Positions 26,183 to 35,156 are shown, counted from the first letter of the stretch. The stretch is 64,000 bases of DNA from Longimicrobium sp. (GCF_036388275.1 NZ_DASVSF010000108.1:37583-101582), one strand, 5' to 3'. The notes: generated by a model from the letters alone, not told the origin. A program made the numbers and translations.

Positions 26183-26213
26183 GCGGCCCCACGTTGCGCA
26201 AACGTGGGGCCGC
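26183..26213 (-). terminator. Intrinsic terminator
   Basis: GCGGCCCCACGTT and AACGTGGGGCCGC make a perfect 13-bp stem, followed on the minus strand by TTTG. It lies downstream of the DUF1028 gene and upstream of the GTPase start. Confidence 0.75.
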
Positions 26214-26229
26214 ACTGATGAACTGCCAT

Positions 26230-26332
26230 CTCACACGGAGGGCACGGAGGTCACGGAGGAGGATGGGGAGGAGATTACATCCTCTTCCGTTCCTCCTTTT
26301 TTCCTCCGTGTACCCCGTGCCCTCCGTGTGAG
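26230..26332. repeat. CACGGAGG-type long inverted repeat, copy 1
   Basis: Arms TCACACGGAGGGCACGG and CCGTGCCCTCCGTGTGA enclose CACGGAGG-like direct repeats. A second element of this kind is at 31063-31141, each directly next to the stop of a minus-strand gene. Confidence 0.7.
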
Positions 26333-26340
26333 GCTTTCTT

Positions 26341-27306
26341 CTACGGTCGTGCGCTCGTCACCTGGCGAAGGCGCGCGGCGGTTTCGGGCGTCAGGGCGGC
26401 GCGCACCGGCAGGTTCTGCACGCGCTGGAAGGCCTTGAGCGCGGGGATCACCTCTTCGTCGAAGGCGCAGAACTGCGCCTCCGTCGGCGTGCCGTGGCCC
26501 GCGCGCGCCAGCAGGTTGCGCAGCGCGCAGATGTGCGGGCCGCCGGGCGCGCTGACCGACTGCGAGCCGTTGGGGAGGAAGTGGTCGTCGGGGTGAAAGA
26601 GCGTCATCCACACGTTGTACACGCGCTCCAGCTCCAGGATGGGCTCGGGCGCATCTTCCACGTGCAGGTCCGCATACACGTCGTCGCCCCCGCCGTAGCC
26701 CGCGCCCGCCTTTACGATCAGCATTCCCGCGCCCTGCCGTCCGCGCCGGTCGCCGCCCGCCGCCTGCCCCGCCTTGAGCGCCGCCAGCAGCCGCTCGCCG
26801 AAGGGGCGCCCCGCCGCCTCCGCCGCCCGGAACGCCGAGGCCATCGAGTCCACCACCTCCGGCCCCGTGAGGATGTTGCCCTGCACGCTGAAGTTGGGGC
26901 CGCTGCGGTGGCCGGCCCACGCCTGCGCGCTGTCGCCGGTGAACGGGGCCACGCGGCACTGCTTGTCCATCACCGCGAACTGCCGCCGCGCGATGCCCGG
27001 GTCCGTCCGCACGAACTCCGCGCGCACCTCTTCGGGCGATCGCCCGGCGCGCAGCATCTCCAGCCCGCGCCGCTTGTAGGAAACGTTCGCGTTGGCCTGC
27101 GTGGCGATGGCGCCCGCGTCGGCCTCCGCCGCGGGAACGATGGATCCCGCGCCCACCACGCGCGACTGCACGGCCACGCCCAGGAAGCCGTTCACGGGAT
27201 CGCACGCCACGATGCTGAACGTGGAGAGCGAGGGCGGATTGCCGTCCTGCGCCACGGCGGGCGCGGCGAGGAGGAGCAGGAACGAGGTCAGGCGGATGCG
27301 CATCAT
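26341..27306 (-). CDS. Secreted DUF1028 protein with peptidoglycan-binding-like tail
   Basis: 321 residues. Signal peptide (MRIRLTSFLLLLAAPAVAQ), then the DUF1028 body starting STFSIVACDPVNGFLGVAVQ, an Ntn-hydrolase-like fold whose first mature serine or threonine may be the nucleophile. The C-terminal 45 residues (ALKAFQRVQNLPVRAALTPE) look like a partial PG_binding_1 domain. Family role is poorly known; possibly a cell-wall or peptide hydrolase. No operon partner. Confidence 0.8.
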   Translation of the reverse strand: MMRIRLTSFLLLLAAPAVAQDGNPPSLSTFSIVACDPVNGFLGVAVQSRVVGAGSIVPAAEADAGAIATQANANVSYKRRGLEMLRAGRSPEEVRAEFVRTDPGIARRQFAVMDKQCRVAPFTGDSAQAWAGHRSGPNFSVQGNILTGPEVVDSMASAFRAAEAAGRPFGERLLAALKAGQAAGGDRRGRQGAGMLIVKAGAGYGGGDDVYADLHVEDAPEPILELERVYNVWMTLFHPDDHFLPNGSQSVSAPGGPHICALRNLLARAGHGTPTEAQFCAFDEEVIPALKAFQRVQNLPVRAALTPETAARLRQVTSARP

Positions 27307-27345
27307 CGATTCGTTTCGGGTGGATCGCGGAAATGAGCAGCGTCT

Positions 27346-27714
27346 TCAGTCAGAGCTGCCAGAATCGCACCCGCCACTGTCGAAATCCCCGCCGCTGTCT
27401 CCACCGCTGTCCCACGACCCGGAATCGGCGGGCGCGCAGTCGTTGGTGCCTGCAGCCCACGAAGTGCTGGAATCGGTGTTCCGCGTGTGGTCGTCCAGCG
27501 GCTGGTGGTCCATGGTCGATTCGCCATGGGACGCCATCGCCGCCGAGAAGGAATTCGAGGTGTCGGGATAGGTCGAGGTGCTCCCAGCCGGAGCCGAACG
27601 CGCGGCCTTCAGGGCGCGCACCCGGCGGCGCGGGTGGACGGGCGTACTGCTGTCGAGCGCCTTGATGATCCCGACGATGATCAGCACGATCGCGATGGTG
27701 ACAATGAATCCCAT
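27346..27714 (-). CDS. Small single-pass membrane protein with Ser/Asp/Gly-rich tail
   Basis: 122 residues. One N-terminal membrane helix (FIVTIAIVLIIVGIIKAL) then a basic patch and a low-complexity acidic tail with repeated SGGD and DSGG units and two cysteines. Reminiscent of the short tails of TIGR04222-type membrane proteins, but too little to assign. It is divergent from the metzincin-like gene. Confidence 0.55.
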   Translation of the reverse strand: MGFIVTIAIVLIIVGIIKALDSSTPVHPRRRVRALKAARSAPAGSTSTYPDTSNSFSAAMASHGESTMDHQPLDDHTRNTDSSTSWAAGTNDCAPADSGSWDSGGDSGGDFDSGGCDSGSSD

Positions 27715-27774
27715 GATGGTCCAACGGCTGAGGCGAAGGGGAACGGGGCATGCGGATGAACAAGCAGGAGGAAC

Positions 27775-28857
27775 ATGCCCCGTCTACCGCCGATGTCCAG
27801 ACCCTCGCTCATCCGAATCGCCGCCGCGCTCGCCCTGCTGCTCGCCGCCGTACCCGCGGCGGGGCAGACGGTGGTGCGCGGGCGCGTGATTTCGCCCGAC
27901 ACGCTGCCGCGCCCGGAGATGCGTGCGTTCGTGCGGTGGCGTGCGGCGGGTGACACGCTGCCGCGGGTGGACTCGGCGGCGGTGGATTCCACCGGGCGCT
28001 TCGAGGTGCCGGTCGGCGCGGCGGGGGGCGATTCCGTCGACCTGATGGTGGACGCGGCCGACGTGGCGGCGCGCACCCATCATCCGGCGCTGGTGCGGTT
28101 CCGGGCCGATTCGGCGCGCCGGGAGCAGTGCATCATCCTGGTTCCGCGCCGCTGGCGGATTCCGGCGGGGAGCTACGCGGGCCGCGAGGTGGACATCAGC
28201 CCCGTCCGTGCGCGGACGGCCATGTGCCGGGGGTGCGGCTCGTTCTGGCTGCGGGTGTATGGGTCCAGCGCACCGATGTGGTTCCAGAGCTGGCGGTCGT
28301 CGTCGTTTCCGCTGCGGATCGCGTTCGATCGCGAGTACTCGCTGCCGCGCGGAGCCGCGCCGGACTCGGTGACATTCTGGCGAATCACGCAGGGGGTGGA
28401 AGATACGTTTGGCCAGGACCTGTTTCGTCCCGCGCGCTACGCCGACGTGCAGCCCGAGGACGACGAGCGTGACCCCAACGACGTGGTGCTGGTGCTGGTG
28501 GACCGCGACGTAAAGGCCGCTGCGCTGACGACGGTGCTCAGCCAGGGTGGCGTGGTGGAGTATGGAACGATGAGGCTTCAGCGCGCGGGGCCGCTGACGG
28601 ACGGGCCGGGCTGGCAACTGGTGGGCCACGAGCTGCTTCACGCGCTGGGGGCCGGGCACACCTGCGAGTGGAGGTCCGTGGCCGCCGACGTCCTCCGCTG
28701 CCCCCAGATGCGCGCGGACGAGCCGACGCCCGAGGACGTGGCGTACATCCAGGTGCTGTATCGCGTCCGCGACGTTCAGCGGGCCACGGGCGCGCGCTGG
28801 GGGCTGGAGGCGGCGCTGGAGGGGGAACGGGTGCTGGGTCGGCGGCGGGAGTGGTAG
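27775..28857 (+). CDS. Secreted metzincin-like metalloprotease
   Basis: 360 residues. Signal peptide ALALLLAAVPAAGQ, an N-terminal beta-sandwich of the carboxypeptidase regulatory type (VVRGRVISPDTLPRPEMRAF), and near the C-terminus HELLHALGAGH, the complete HExxHxxGxxH zinc motif of metzincins, followed by CPQMRADEPTPED, which could supply the Met-turn. Predicted zinc peptidase exported past the inner membrane. Substrate unknown. Two in-frame ATG codons (27775, 27793); the first is used. Confidence 0.75.
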   Translation: MPRLPPMSRPSLIRIAAALALLLAAVPAAGQTVVRGRVISPDTLPRPEMRAFVRWRAAGDTLPRVDSAAVDSTGRFEVPVGAAGGDSVDLMVDAADVAARTHHPALVRFRADSARREQCIILVPRRWRIPAGSYAGREVDISPVRARTAMCRGCGSFWLRVYGSSAPMWFQSWRSSSFPLRIAFDREYSLPRGAAPDSVTFWRITQGVEDTFGQDLFRPARYADVQPEDDERDPNDVVLVLVDRDVKAAALTTVLSQGGVVEYGTMRLQRAGPLTDGPGWQLVGHELLHALGAGHTCEWRSVAADVLRCPQMRADEPTPEDVAYIQVLYRVRDVQRATGARWGLEAALEGERVLGRRREW

Positions 28858-29659
28858 GGTGCTTCCGAGGGGGCGGGGTGGTTCGATGGGCGGTGGCGCA
28901 TGCGGCGGGCGCCCCCCATCCCCAGCCCTTCCCCCGCAAACTGCGCGGGGGAAGGGAGCCAGCCCGGTGCGTCACCATAACCCCTCGCAACACCACAGCC
29001 TGTCATCCAGAGGCCCAAGCGCACCAAACTAGCCCGCAGCACATCCCTCGCGGGCCGAAGGATCTTGCATGGGGCGCGCAACAGCCCGGGCGCGGCAGCG
29101 GTCACGAAGCAGAGGCCTCGGTGCGTGCCCCGACGTGCGGGTGTTCAGGTCGGGGACGTCGGCGAGGTTTGGTGTGGTTGGGCGTGTCCGGCGCCGTCCC
29201 CCCCGCGAACACCACAGCCTGTCATCCAGAGGCCCAAGCGCAGCGAACTAGCCCGCAGCACATCCCTCGCGGGCCGAAGGATCTTGCATGGGGCACGTAA
29301 CAGCCCGGGCGCGGCAGCGTGCACCCACGCAGAGCCTCGGCGCGTGCCCCGAGGTGCGGTGTTCAGGTCGGGATTGCGGGCGAGGTGTTGTGTGGTTTGG
29401 AGAGGCCGGCGCAGTCCCCTGGGTGGCCCCTCCCCCGACCCCTCCCCGCATGCTGCGCATGCGGAGAGGGGAGAATTCGATCGCGCTTTCGGCAGGTGTG
29501 GGGTGCACGCCGCGGCTGTCGGTGCGCTTCGGTCAATGTGTGGCGGATCCCTCGGTCGCTGCCATCAGCGGCGCACGGGCAGGTTCGGCGTGGCCGCTCC
29601 GTCGGGATGACAGGCGCGCTCCGGCAGGCTTCGGGGGCATGCCGGGCGCCGAGGACGCC
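28858..29659. repeat. Repeat block with 219-base tandem duplication
   Basis: Gene-free. Family C hairpin at about 28914-28965. Two direct copies of family A begin at 28991 and 29210, 219 bases apart, sharing AGAGGCCCAAGCGCA, CGCAGCACATCCCTCGCGGG and GAAGGATCTTGCATGGGG. Another family C hairpin (CCCCTCCCCGCATGCTGCG) is at 29430-29478 and a family B end (TGTGGCGGATCCCTCGGTCG) at about 29536-29612. Confidence 0.75.
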
Positions 29660-30973
29660 TTACTCCGCCGGGTACAGCCGGTACTTCTCGCGCACGCGGT
29701 TCCATTCCGCGTTTTCGGCTTCCCAGCGGCGGTAGATGTCGCGCGGGTCGTCGTGGCGGCGTACGGCCTCGGGCGCCCAGCGGCTTCCCAGCATCTGCAG
29801 CATGGGCCCCATCCCCAGGTTCTGCGGGTGCATGCGGTGGATCTCCACCAGGAACACCAGCGCGGTCAGCACCGGCTTGAACTGCTCGCGGTCGGTGATG
29901 CGCAGGCGCACGCCGCGGCAGAGGCGGTCGCGGTGCTGCATCCAGTCCCGTCCGCGCGGCGTGAACTCCGCCAGCTCGAACTCCACCCCCGGCAGGTCGT
30001 ACGCACGAACGCGGCGCAGGAGCTCGGTGTTGTTGATGTACGGCGCGCCCACGTAGCTGAACGGCGTGGGCGTTCCCCGGCCCACGGACAGGTTGGTGGT
30101 CTCCAGCATCACCAGCCCGCTGAACGCCAGCGCCGCGTCCAGGGTGCGGATGTTAGGCGACGGGTTGATCCACGGCAGCCCCGTTTCGTCGAACCACGCG
30201 TCGCCGCGCCACCCCTGCACCGGCACCACGCTCAGCTTGGCGCCGATGCGGTACTCGCCGTTGACGTACCGGGCCACCTCGCCGGTCGTCATTCCGTGGC
30301 GCAGGGGGACGGGATAGTAGCCGGTGATCAGCGGGCCGCGGCTGCGCATCTCGTACTGCATCAGCGGCCCTTCCGCGCGGGACGTGACGGGATTGGGCCG
30401 GTCCAGCACGACGAACGGAATGCCGTGGCGCGCGGCCTCTTCCATCGCCATCGCCATCGTCCAGATGTACGTGTACGGCCGCGCGCCGATGTCCTGCATG
30501 TCGAAGAGCAGCACGTCGATACCGCGCAGCATGGCGGCCGTGGGCCGCTCGGTCGATCCATACAGCGAGAACACCGGCAGCCCCGTCCGCGAATCGCGCG
30601 ACGTGCCGATGCGCTCTCCCCCGTCCACGTTGCCGCGCAGCCCGTGCTCCGGCCCGAACAGCGCCACCAGCCGTACATCGGGATGGCGGTGGAGGGCGTC
30701 GATGGCGCTGCGCCCGTCGCGGGTGACGGCCGTGTGGTTAGTGATCAGCCCCACGCGCTTGCCCCGCACCAGGTGCAGCGAATCACGCAGCAGCACCTCC
30801 AGCCCGGGGATCACCGGCTCCTGCGCCTTCGCCGCCGTCGGCGCGTTGACGTAGTTGGCGGGGAGCACGGTGGGCTGCTGCGCCCGCGAAGGCGAGGGGC
30901 CCAGCTGCGCGGCCAGCGCGCCGACGCACGCGGCCAGCGCGGCCACGGGCTTGAGAAGCGTTGTGTAGGGCAT
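29660..30973 (-). CDS. namZ: Exo-beta-N-acetylmuramidase NamZ (DUF1343)
   Basis: 437 residues. Signal peptide ending PSRAQ, then the DUF1343 body: RVGLITNHTAVTRDGRSAID, LFGPEHGLRG, LLFDMQDIGARPYTYIWTMA, LDRPNPV, and the C-terminal NLGMGPMLQMLG region. This family releases terminal MurNAc from peptidoglycan fragments for cell-wall recycling. Secreted or periplasmic. Single gene; no MurNAc uptake genes lie nearby. Confidence 0.9.
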   Translation of the reverse strand: MPYTTLLKPVAALAACVGALAAQLGPSPSRAQQPTVLPANYVNAPTAAKAQEPVIPGLEVLLRDSLHLVRGKRVGLITNHTAVTRDGRSAIDALHRHPDVRLVALFGPEHGLRGNVDGGERIGTSRDSRTGLPVFSLYGSTERPTAAMLRGIDVLLFDMQDIGARPYTYIWTMAMAMEEAARHGIPFVVLDRPNPVTSRAEGPLMQYEMRSRGPLITGYYPVPLRHGMTTGEVARYVNGEYRIGAKLSVVPVQGWRGDAWFDETGLPWINPSPNIRTLDAALAFSGLVMLETTNLSVGRGTPTPFSYVGAPYINNTELLRRVRAYDLPGVEFELAEFTPRGRDWMQHRDRLCRGVRLRITDREQFKPVLTALVFLVEIHRMHPQNLGMGPMLQMLGSRWAPEAVRRHDDPRDIYRRWEAENAEWNRVREKYRLYPAE

Positions 30974-31062
30974 TGGACGATCGATCCCGCGAAACTGCGT
31001 TGATGGCGCGATGGGGTGCGGCGGTTAGACTCGCCGCTTGCGAGGATTGTTCCGCAAAACGC

Positions 31063-31141
31063 GGTCTCACACGGAAGACACGGAGGATCGGGAGGAACCC
31101 TCCCCGGCCCTCCGTGCGCTCCGTGCCCCCCATGTGAGACC
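31063..31141. repeat. CACGGAGG-type long inverted repeat, copy 2
   Basis: GGTCTCACA (31063-31071) and TGTGAGACC (31133-31141) close a hairpin whose arms contain ACACGGAGGATCGGGAGGA and CTCCCCGGCCCTCCGTGC. Related to 26230-26332. Confidence 0.65.
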
Positions 31142-31146
31142 GCCGT

Positions 31147-31305
31147 TCAGCGCCGCTCGCGGATGTGCACCGCCATCTGCCGGGGCGGCTTTCCGTCTGG
31201 CGTCAGCCACACCACGTCCGCACCCTCGTCCCACCCCTGCCGCTCGCGCCGGATGCGCGCCGCGACCTCGTGTGCGGCCTGGAGAGCCGCGTTCTTCCTG
31301 GTCAT
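31147..31305 (-). CDS. Small hypothetical protein
   Basis: 52 residues, basic, starting MTRKNAALQAAHEVAARIRR after a GAGGAACCG ribosome site. A short amphipathic helix is followed by VVWLTPDGKPPRQMAVHIRE, a strand-turn-strand faintly like the body of the 56-residue protein at 7167. No membrane segment and no known domain. Confidence 0.5.
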   Translation of the reverse strand: MTRKNAALQAAHEVAARIRRERQGWDEGADVVWLTPDGKPPRQMAVHIRERR

Positions 31306-31363
31306 CGGTTCCTCGCGATCTATAGGTCCAGCGCCGGCGGACCGGCGCATCGATCAGGGAAAA

Positions 31364-32188
31364 TCAGGCCGCGCGGCACAGTCGCGGCGCTACCGCCAGC
31401 GTGTCGGGAAGCACCACCACCGGCAGCCCCGCGGCCGGCTTGGCCATCAGGTACCCCTGCACGCAGTCCGCGCCCAAGGCACGCACGGCGGCCAGCTCCT
31501 CCGCCGTCTCCACGCCTTCCACAATCACCGTGCTGCCCATGGCGTGGCCCAGCATCACCAGCGAGTGCACCACCTGGCGGCGGCCGGTGTGCACGTGAAC
31601 GCTCCGCACCAGCTCCAGGGCGATCTTCAGAAAGTCGGGCTTCACCTCGGCCAGCACGCGCAGGTCCGAGTAGCCGGTGCCCACGTCGTCCAGGGCGATC
31701 TGAAAGCCCATCTCGCGGTACCGCATCAGCGCGCGCAGGAACCCCAGGTCCGAGCGCATCCGCGACTCTTCCGTCACCTCCAGCACCAGGCGGTTCACCG
31801 GCACGCCCGTCTCGGCCACCACGCGCTTGGCGAACTCCAGGAACTCGGGCTCGCGAATGCGCTCCGCCGACAGGTTCAGGAACAGCAGGGTGTCCGGGCG
31901 GCGCCACAGCCCCAGGCGCGTGGCGTTCAGCAGCGCCGCCGTCCAGCACACCCGCTCCAGGGCGGCCATCTCGCCCAGCCCGCTCGCCGTGGCGAACAGC
32001 GTCCGCGCCGAGTGCAGCGGCGAATCCAGCGGGCCGCGGGCAAGGGCCTCATACCCGATCACGCCAAACCCGTCGGCGCTCACGATCGGCTGGTAGAACG
32101 GCGTCACCGTGCAGAAGAACTTCGTGTCCGTCACCTGCGGCTGCGCGGCCGGCGCGCGACCAGCCGTCTTCATCTCTATGTCGAACAT
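31364..32188 (-). CDS. Stand-alone EAL-domain c-di-GMP phosphodiesterase
   Basis: 274 residues, one EAL domain and no sensor. Catalytic motifs are present: YEALAR, LNLSAE, LEVTEES, ALDDVGTGYSD and VEGVETAEE, with CVQGYLM at the end. The DDFGTG loop reads DDVGTG, a mild change. Probably hydrolyses c-di-GMP to pGpG in the cytoplasm. No riboswitch precedes it, unlike the GGDEF-EAL gene at 18012. Confidence 0.85.
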   Translation of the reverse strand: MFDIEMKTAGRAPAAQPQVTDTKFFCTVTPFYQPIVSADGFGVIGYEALARGPLDSPLHSARTLFATASGLGEMAALERVCWTAALLNATRLGLWRRPDTLLFLNLSAERIREPEFLEFAKRVVAETGVPVNRLVLEVTEESRMRSDLGFLRALMRYREMGFQIALDDVGTGYSDLRVLAEVKPDFLKIALELVRSVHVHTGRRQVVHSLVMLGHAMGSTVIVEGVETAEELAAVRALGADCVQGYLMAKPAAGLPVVVLPDTLAVAPRLCRAA

Positions 32189-32602
32189 GGGTCGGATTCT
32201 CCCAGGGATTGTCGCGGTCCTTCAAGGCCGGCCGGCGCCGCGGTGATGCGGGCTCGTTGGCACGGAGAACAATCTGCATCTCACAACCGGTACGCGAATG
32301 GGTCGAACTACCCAAACCATCCGAACGCGTTCAACATCGTTCAAGTGTGATCTTGAAACGGCGCATCCGCACTCCGGGTGGTTACGGGAGCAAGGGTGTT
32401 CGTGGTTTCAGGGTTGCTGGTAGCGAGGCGTTATCACGCTCGTGGATACGATCCAAGTTGTTGTGAAAGAAAGGATTGAGGATGATGCGAGAGGCTGCGA
32501 ACGAACCAGGCCGCACCCGCTGAAAGCGCGGATGCGGCCTGGATGTGCGTGCTGCGGGACCGGCTCAGGAGCCGGAGCGGGACACGTCAGGTACAGTTCA
32601 AC
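32189..32602. other. Gene-free stretch with terminator
   Basis: Upstream region of the EAL gene plus the 3' end of the MoxR-like transcript. Apart from the hairpin at 32506-32542 I see no gene, repeat or riboswitch. Confidence 0.5.
32506..32542 (-). terminator. Terminator of MoxR-like gene
   Basis: CCAGGCCGCA and TGCGGCCTGG form a perfect 10-bp stem, about 60 bases after the minus-strand stop at 32603. Confidence 0.6.
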
Positions 32603-34072
32603 TCAGCTGAACATGTCATCGCCGAACTTGAAGCCCCCCGCGCCCTTGCCCTTGGGGCGCTCGGGCTTGGCGCGGCCGTAGGCGCCGCTCTCGGCGCGGC
32701 TGATCTTTCGGTGCGCCGCCAGCCCCTCCAGCAGCAGCTCGGCCGCGGCTACGGTCATCGCCGGGTCCGCCGGGTTGCTGAGCCCCGCACCCTCCAGCGC
32801 CTCGTTCAGCCCGTTGACCGCCGCCAGCCCCGCCAGGCACGCATCGGCCGAGGCGCCGTCGCTGATCTGCAGCACGCCGCCCTTGTCGAAGTGCTCGATC
32901 ACCTCGTCCAGCATCGACACGTCCCACATGCCGTCGAACACGTCGCGGGCCGCCGCGGCGATCAGGTCGCGCGCGATGGCCTGGGCGCCCTGCAGCTCGC
33001 CCTCGTACTCCAGCTCCATCTTGCCGGTGATGGAGGGCATGGCCGCGTACACGTCGGCGATGCGGGGTAGGATGCGCGGCTCGCCCGCGATCACCGCGCG
33101 CCGCTCGGCGTTGCTGACGGCCGTTTCCATCACGCTGATGGGCATGCGCTGCGACACGCCGCTGCGCCGGTCGATGCGCTTGTCGTCGCGCGCCAGGAAC
33201 GCCACGCGCTCCACCAGCTCGGCAACGAACGGGGGAATGCTCACCTCCATCGACCCGCCATCGCGCGACAGGTAGGCCTCCTGCCGCGTGATCTCCATCC
33301 CCTCTTCCGTCGTACGGGGATAGTGCGTGAGGATCTCGGAACCGATGCGGTCCTTGAGCGGCGTGATGATCTTGCCGCGCGCCGTGTAGTCTTCGGGGTT
33401 GGCGCTGAACACCAGCATCACGTCCAGCGGCATCCTCACGGGAAATCCCTTGATCTGGATGTCGCCTTCCTGCAGCACGTTGAACAGCCCCACCTGCACC
33501 TTGCCCGACAGGTCCGGTAGCTCGTTGATGGCGAAGATGCCGCGGTTGGCGCGCGGCAGCAGCCCAAAGTTGATGGTCAGCTCGTCGCTGAGCAGGTGGC
33601 CGCCCCGCGCCGCGCGGATGGGGTCCATGTCGCCGATCAGGTCGGCCACGGTCACGTCGGGCGTGGCCAGCTTTTCCACGTAGCGCCGGTCCGGCCCGAT
33701 CCACTCGATGGGCGCGTCGTCGCCCGCGTCGCGAAGCAGCTCGCGGCCGTACTTGCTGATGGGGGCGAACGGGTCGTCGTTCACCTCCGAGCCGGCCAGG
33801 ACGGGAATCTCGGGATCCAGCAGGGTGGCCAGCTGGCGCAGGATGCGGCTCTTGGCCTGCCCGCGCAGCCCCAGCAGGATGAAGTTGTGCCGCGCCAGGA
33901 CGGCGTTGGCCAGCGAGGGGACCACGGTGTCGTCGTAGCCCACGATTCCGGGAAACATGGTGTGCCCGTCCTTGAGCCGGGCGATCAGGTTTTCGCGCAT
34001 CTCCGCTTTCACGGAGCGGGTCTGGTAACCGGAGGCGCGCAGGGCGCCGAGCGTGGTCGCGAGCTGGGTCAT
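32603..34072 (-). CDS. MoxR/magnesium-chelatase-like AAA+ ATPase
   Basis: 489 residues from ATG 34072. The Walker A region is degenerate (LLGLRGQAKSRILRQLA: GxxGQAKSR in place of GxxGxGKT); Walker B-like FAINELPDLSGKVQVGLFNV and sensor I VFSANPEDYTARGKII are clear. Sequence follows ChlI/MoxR AAA+ proteins, usually chaperone-like ATPases. C-terminus carries a Lys/Gly-rich tail (KGKGAGGFKFGDDMF). Divergent from the ExbD-like genes. No VWA partner nearby. Confidence 0.75.
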   Translation of the reverse strand: MTQLATTLGALRASGYQTRSVKAEMRENLIARLKDGHTMFPGIVGYDDTVVPSLANAVLARHNFILLGLRGQAKSRILRQLATLLDPEIPVLAGSEVNDDPFAPISKYGRELLRDAGDDAPIEWIGPDRRYVEKLATPDVTVADLIGDMDPIRAARGGHLLSDELTINFGLLPRANRGIFAINELPDLSGKVQVGLFNVLQEGDIQIKGFPVRMPLDVMLVFSANPEDYTARGKIITPLKDRIGSEILTHYPRTTEEGMEITRQEAYLSRDGGSMEVSIPPFVAELVERVAFLARDDKRIDRRSGVSQRMPISVMETAVSNAERRAVIAGEPRILPRIADVYAAMPSITGKMELEYEGELQGAQAIARDLIAAAARDVFDGMWDVSMLDEVIEHFDKGGVLQISDGASADACLAGLAAVNGLNEALEGAGLSNPADPAMTVAAAELLLEGLAAHRKISRAESGAYGRAKPERPKGKGAGGFKFGDDMFS

Positions 34073-34197
34073 CAGGGCAGACGGGTGGCTCGGGAAGGGG
34101 TCACGGGCGCGGCGCCTCCGCCGCAAGAACCGGGCGATGTCAGAATCCGCAGCCCTCGCGGCGTTTCCCATCTGAACCCCCTGACAAGGAGGCCGCA

Positions 34198-34644
34198 ATG
34201 GGCTGGGACATCGTCGCCCGCATCCGCGAGCCGCACACCGGCATCGACGCCACGCCCTTCATCGGCCTGGTGATGGTGATGCTCGTCACGGCCATGGCGG
34301 TGCCCGTCACCACAGCCTGCTACTTCGACCGCCTTGCGACCAGCGTAACGGCCGACGAGCTGCCCGAGAACCGGGTGACGATCGGCATCGAGCGCAGCGG
34401 GATGATCTGGATGGCGGGGCCGGGAGGCGGCATCGGCATCGCGCCGCGAGACTTGTCGGCCCGTCTGGGCATTGCGCTGGCGGGAGTTCGCGGTACGGAG
34501 AGGCGTATCGTGAACATCCGGGCGGACCAGGATGCGCCGTATGCCCGAGTGCTCGATGCGGTCGCCGCCGCGCGGGCCAACGAGGTCCGTACGTTGGGCC
34601 TGATCACCGATCCGCCTCCGGCAGCCCGGCCGGCGGATCTCTGA
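34198..34644 (+). CDS. ExbD/TolR-like protein 1
   Basis: 148 residues. One N-terminal membrane helix (PFIGLVMVMLVTAMAVPVTT) preceded by IDATPF, and a periplasmic C-terminal domain. AAGGAGG-type ribosome site (AAGGAGGCCGCA) fixes the start. Part of the ExbD/TolR group that transduces proton-motive force, though the aspartate in the membrane helix is not obvious here, suggesting a divergent paralogue. Followed by a second ExbD-like gene 35 bases later. Confidence 0.7.
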   Translation: MGWDIVARIREPHTGIDATPFIGLVMVMLVTAMAVPVTTACYFDRLATSVTADELPENRVTIGIERSGMIWMAGPGGGIGIAPRDLSARLGIALAGVRGTERRIVNIRADQDAPYARVLDAVAAARANEVRTLGLITDPPPAARPADL

Positions 34645-34679
34645 ATTTCCTGTTCAACAGCAGACCACGGGAGGACGCG

Positions 34680-35090
34680 ATGGCGATGATTGCGGGAGGA
34701 ACGCGCGGCGGGTTCACGGCTTCGATCAACATGACGCCGATGATCGACGTGCTGCTGGTGCTGCTGATCATCTTCATGGTGGTGCAGGCCAGCCTTCAGC
34801 GGGGGCTCTCGGTTCACGTGCCCGCGTCCAAGACGGACGGGCCGGTGGGGCCGCCGCAGGTCGACAATCTGGTGCTTGAGGTGGAGCCGGGCGGACGATA
34901 CGCGCTGAATCGGCGGCCGCTGAACGGGGCGCGGCTGACGGAGGAGCTGCAGGCGGTGTTCGCGAACCGTCCGCGCAAGCTGCTGTACGTGAAGGCTTCC
35001 GAGCAGCTCTCGTATGGCGAGGTGATCCACGCCTTCGATGCCAGCCGCGCCGCGGGCGTGGACATCATCGGCCTGATGCCGCGGAACTGA
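34680..35090 (+). CDS. ExbD/TolR-family biopolymer transport protein
   Basis: 136 residues. INMTPMIDVLLVLLIIFMVV contains the conserved membrane-embedded aspartate of ExbD, followed by the periplasmic domain (LVLEVEPGGRYALNRRPLNG ... LLYVKASEQLSYGEVIHAFD). Works with an ExbB/TolQ-type channel, which is not in this window. Good match to ExbD proteins of Gemmatimonadota, often in pairs. Confidence 0.88.
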   Translation: MAMIAGGTRGGFTASINMTPMIDVLLVLLIIFMVVQASLQRGLSVHVPASKTDGPVGPPQVDNLVLEVEPGGRYALNRRPLNGARLTEELQAVFANRPRKLLYVKASEQLSYGEVIHAFDASRAAGVDIIGLMPRN

Positions 35091-35121
35091 TAGCCTGTTG
35101 AGCGGCGCTGAACGAAGAGCC

Positions 35122-35150
35122 TTGACGTGTCATTCTGAACAGCCTAAACT
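35122..35150 (+). promoter_or_regulatory. Promoter of candidate antitoxin RNA
   Basis: TTGACG (35122-35127), exactly 17 bases, TAAACT (35145-35150): one of the best housekeeping promoters in the window, starting transcription near 35157, ahead of a terminator-bounded RNA and not directly ahead of a protein gene. Confidence 0.75.
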
Positions 35151-35156
35151 TAGGGC

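Noticed and set aside
26230..26332. CACGGAGG repeats as CRISPR-like
   Set aside because: It is one palindrome with degenerate direct repeats, no spacers, and a second copy lies elsewhere.
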